Shown in pieces: positions 5,850 through 7,231 of a stretch of DNA of 7,231 bases. Location: positions 1-7,231 of the forward strand of contig CAKNIU010000031.1 of NCBI GenBank assembly GCA_930980675.1. Reading direction: 5' to 3'. How positions within the stretch are numbered: the first letter of the stretch is position 1; every line of letters starts with the position of its first letter. This DNA is from an uncultured Clostridium sp. GTDB taxonomy: Bacteria > Bacillota_A > Clostridia > TANB77 > CAG-508. The notes under the pieces were generated by a model. It had not been told where the DNA came from and searched no databases. It saw only the letters and a list, made by a program, of their open reading frames with translations. Both the position numbers and the translations under genes were made by a program.

Positions 5850-6329
5850 ATGAAACAGTTAAGTTCAATTCTATCATTGCTTTTTGCAGGACTATTCTGG
5901 GTATTTAGAGTAGTGCTTGCATATACAACTGCAACAGGAAAGGATTTAGGATTTCCAGTACAAGATTTTACAACAGAAGTAGTTTTATTATTTGTGGTTT
6001 TAATATTACTTGTATTTGTTTATAAGAGAAATTTAATAGCTGGAATAATTTATTTACTAGTGTATGCTGGTTATTTTGGACCACAATTGTTTAATGCAAT
6101 CATGACTATTGCAACAGCTGATGCAGGAGTTGATATTTATACTTATGATACAATATTAGCATCTACAATAGGTATTGCAGTTGCACTATTTGCATGTTTA
6201 AATATTTTAGTAGATAAGAATAGAGCAGCGCATCCAACAGACAAGAAAACAGATTGGTTTTACAAAAATGAACAGTATGATAGAAAATTAGATGATAGAG
6301 CAGATAAAAACAATTATAGGACTTTATAA
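5850..6329 (+). CDS. Four-helix integral membrane protein of unknown function
   Basis: The 159-residue product begins at the ATG at 5850, which follows AAAGGGGG (5833-5840); an upstream in-frame extension would overlap the preceding gene and has no better site. Hydrophobic segments lie at about 6-25, 43-57, 61-77 and 101-121. They are followed by a charged cytoplasmic-type tail (122-159) with a striking run of Asp, Lys, Arg and Tyr (WFYKNEQYDRKLDDRADKNN). There is no signal for an enzyme or a known transporter. The gene is second in the operon and is closed by a perfect terminator. It could be a membrane scaffold or a modulator of the preceding small protein, but that is speculation. Confidence 0.85.
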   Translation: MKQLSSILSLLFAGLFWVFRVVLAYTTATGKDLGFPVQDFTTEVVLLFVVLILLVFVYKRNLIAGIIYLLVYAGYFGPQLFNAIMTIATADAGVDIYTYDTILASTIGIAVALFACLNILVDKNRAAHPTDKKTDWFYKNEQYDRKLDDRADKNNYRTL

Positions 6330-6335
6330 TATTGC

Positions 6336-6368
6336 AAAAGCAAGCTAGTTAAGCTAGCTTGCTTTTTT
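6336..6368 (+). terminator. Strong rho-independent terminator of the membrane-protein operon
   Basis: A perfect 13-bp stem, 6336-6348 (AAAAGCAAGCTAG) with 6354-6366, closes on a 5-nt loop and ends in six T (6363-6368). It begins 6 nt after the stop codon at 6329. Because of the A run on the other side it could also work on the minus strand. Confidence 0.93.
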
Positions 6369-6387
6369 ATGTAAAATAGCATATAAT
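6359..6387 (+). promoter_or_regulatory. Possible promoter for the methyltransferase-rbgA unit
   Basis: A perfect TATAAT (6382-6387) lies about 60 nt upstream of the methyltransferase start. The matching -35, TTGCTT (6359-6364), is poor and falls inside the preceding terminator. No better promoter was seen before rbgA, so this may serve both genes. Confidence 0.35.
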
Positions 6388-6445
6388 ATTGTCGTGTAAA
6401 AAAGCGATTTGTAGAAAGATAAAAAAGAACTACAGGGGTGTTTTT

Positions 6446-7102
6446 TTGGAAAAAGAATACATAAAAGTAAATAAGAATGCTTATAACATATTTGCTCCTC
6501 AGCATGCTAATAGACATGATAAAATTGGAAAATATGATTTAACTGATGATGATTGGACTGAATTATTGAAAGAAAAGCTTTTAAAGAAAAATATAAGTAA
6601 TAAAGTTTTAGAAATAGGACCTGGTACAGGTAGAATATTAAAAATATTGGAGTCAAGATTGAATTGTAGAACTTGTGCAGTGGAACTATCAGAAGAAATG
6701 GTTAAATATGCTAAAATGAAATCACCAAATACTTTTTTTATAGAAGATAATATATTAAATATTAAATTTTCGTAAGAATCATTTGATGCAATCTTTATGG
6801 GAGCAGTAATTCATAACTTTCCAAAAGAGGACGTTAAAGAATTACTTTTTTCAATACATAAATGGTTGAAAAAAGATGGTAAGATTCTAATATATACTAC
6901 AATTCATAATAAATCTGAAGAAGGATATTATGAAAAAGAAGATTACAGTGGTAAGATTGTAAGATTTAGAAAAAAATTTACAGAAAATGAATTAAAAGAG
7001 CTATTAGAAGAATTTAAATTCAAAATAGTTTTTAAAATGTATACAGAAGAGCCAGATAGAAATAAAAAATGGTTAACGTATATTGTAGAAAAGGTAGAAT
7101 AA
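6446..7102 (+). pseudogene. Class I SAM-dependent methyltransferase interrupted by one in-frame TAA
   Basis: The frame starting at TTG 6446 (AGGGGTG at 6434-6440, 5 nt before) would code for 218 residues, but codon 110 is TAA (6773-6775). The same frame continues without any shift to a normal TAA at 7100-7102. Upstream, VLEIGPGTG (residues 54-62) is the glycine-rich SAM-binding motif I and Glu80 in AVELSEEM is the acidic end of strand 2. Downstream, SFDAIFMGAVIHNFP and LKKDGKILIYTT are motifs IV to VI of the same fold. The halves therefore belong to one enzyme; the substrate is unknown. The N-terminal half retains SAM-binding residues but lacks half the fold, so activity is unlikely. A restart at ATG 6797 has no good ribosome binding site. 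A recent nonsense mutation or a sequencing error are both possible. rbgA begins 13 nt after the end. Confidence 0.85.
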
Positions 7103-7115
7103 GGAAGTGATAAAT

Positions 7116-7231
7116 TTGAACATTAACTGGTATCCAGGCCATATGGCAAAAACAAAAAGACAAATACAAGAAGACCTAAAACTAATAGATGTAGTAGTAG
7201 AACTATTAGATAGCAGAATACCAATATCTAG
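7116..7231 (+). CDS. rbgA: Ribosome biogenesis GTPase YlqF/RbgA, N-terminal part
   Basis: Only the first 38 codons are in the window. They read [20 protein letters not shown] and then [18 protein letters not shown], the well-conserved N-terminus of RbgA/YlqF, a circularly permuted GTPase needed for late maturation of the 50S subunit. WYPGHMAK and ELxDSRIPxS are the recognised blocks; the G motifs lie beyond the window. The start is TTG at 7116-7118, chosen because GGAAGTGAT (7103-7111) is correctly spaced and the protein begins at NINW as expected; the next ATG, within GHMAK, would cut the conserved block. It is tightly linked to the broken methyltransferase and may depend on its transcription. 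Confidence 0.93.
   Translation, partial: MNINWYPGHMAKTKRQIQEDLKLIDVVVELLDSRIPIS

Noticed and set aside
6389..6445. N-terminal extension of the methyltransferase from a TTG at 6389
   Set aside because: The TTG at 6446 has an AGGGGTG site 5 nt upstream, while 6389 has none and sits beside the -10 box; the extra 19 residues look like translated leader.
6314..6517. 67-codon minus-strand frame across the terminator and the methyltransferase start
   Set aside because: It crosses a perfect terminator and the antisense of two real genes, with Phe/Tyr/Leu-rich content expected from reversed AT-rich DNA.
6773..6775. Programmed readthrough or recoding of the TAA in the methyltransferase
   Set aside because: TAA is the normal stop for most genes here, no recoding hairpin is evident downstream, and a simple nonsense mutation explains the data.

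Overview
The window (7,231 bp) looks like chromosome from a low-GC, spore-forming member of the Firmicutes (Bacillota), most likely class Clostridia. The reasons are the AT-rich sequence (about 25-35% GC in the recG rows I counted by hand), strong AGGAGG-type ribosome binding sites, a zinc-finger-type L28, and a 24-residue spoVM gene lying beside rpmB and recG. The same gene trio clusters in Bacillus. No tRNA, rRNA, CRISPR array or complete insertion sequence was seen.

Layout. (i) 1-1689, minus strand: the 5' part of a secreted or membrane protein with a bactofilin-like beta-repeat region, and upstream of it a complete endonuclease III gene (nth). (ii) 1690-1894: a gap holding a compact nested inverted repeat built from an 8-mer and a GGGACGG core, plus promoter-like signals facing both ways. 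(iii) 1895-2200, plus strand: a 49-codon membrane protein gene, then spoVM and a terminator. (iv) 2229-2462, minus strand: rpmB with its own terminator. (v) 2494-4688, plus strand: promoter, recG and terminator. (vi) 4750-5525: a gene of about 40% GC that looks foreign to its surroundings, with its own promoter, a possible operator palindrome and a strong 3' hairpin. (vii) 5566-6368: a two-gene membrane protein operon closed by a perfect terminator. (viii) 6446-7231: a class I SAM methyltransferase gene interrupted by one in-frame TAA, followed 13 nt later by the start of rbgA (ylqF), which runs off the window.

How the parts relate. Housekeeping DNA repair and recombination (nth, recG) and ribosome genes (rpmB, rbgA) are mixed with a sporulation gene (spoVM) and small membrane proteins. 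No gap between genes exceeds about 205 bp; the gap contents are described in the feature entries. I did not find convincing evidence for a new multi-gene system. The items most worth a second look are the unannotatably short spoVM operon, the nested repeat in the nth leader, the foreign-looking gene at 4849-5466, and the nonsense-interrupted methyltransferase in front of rbgA.
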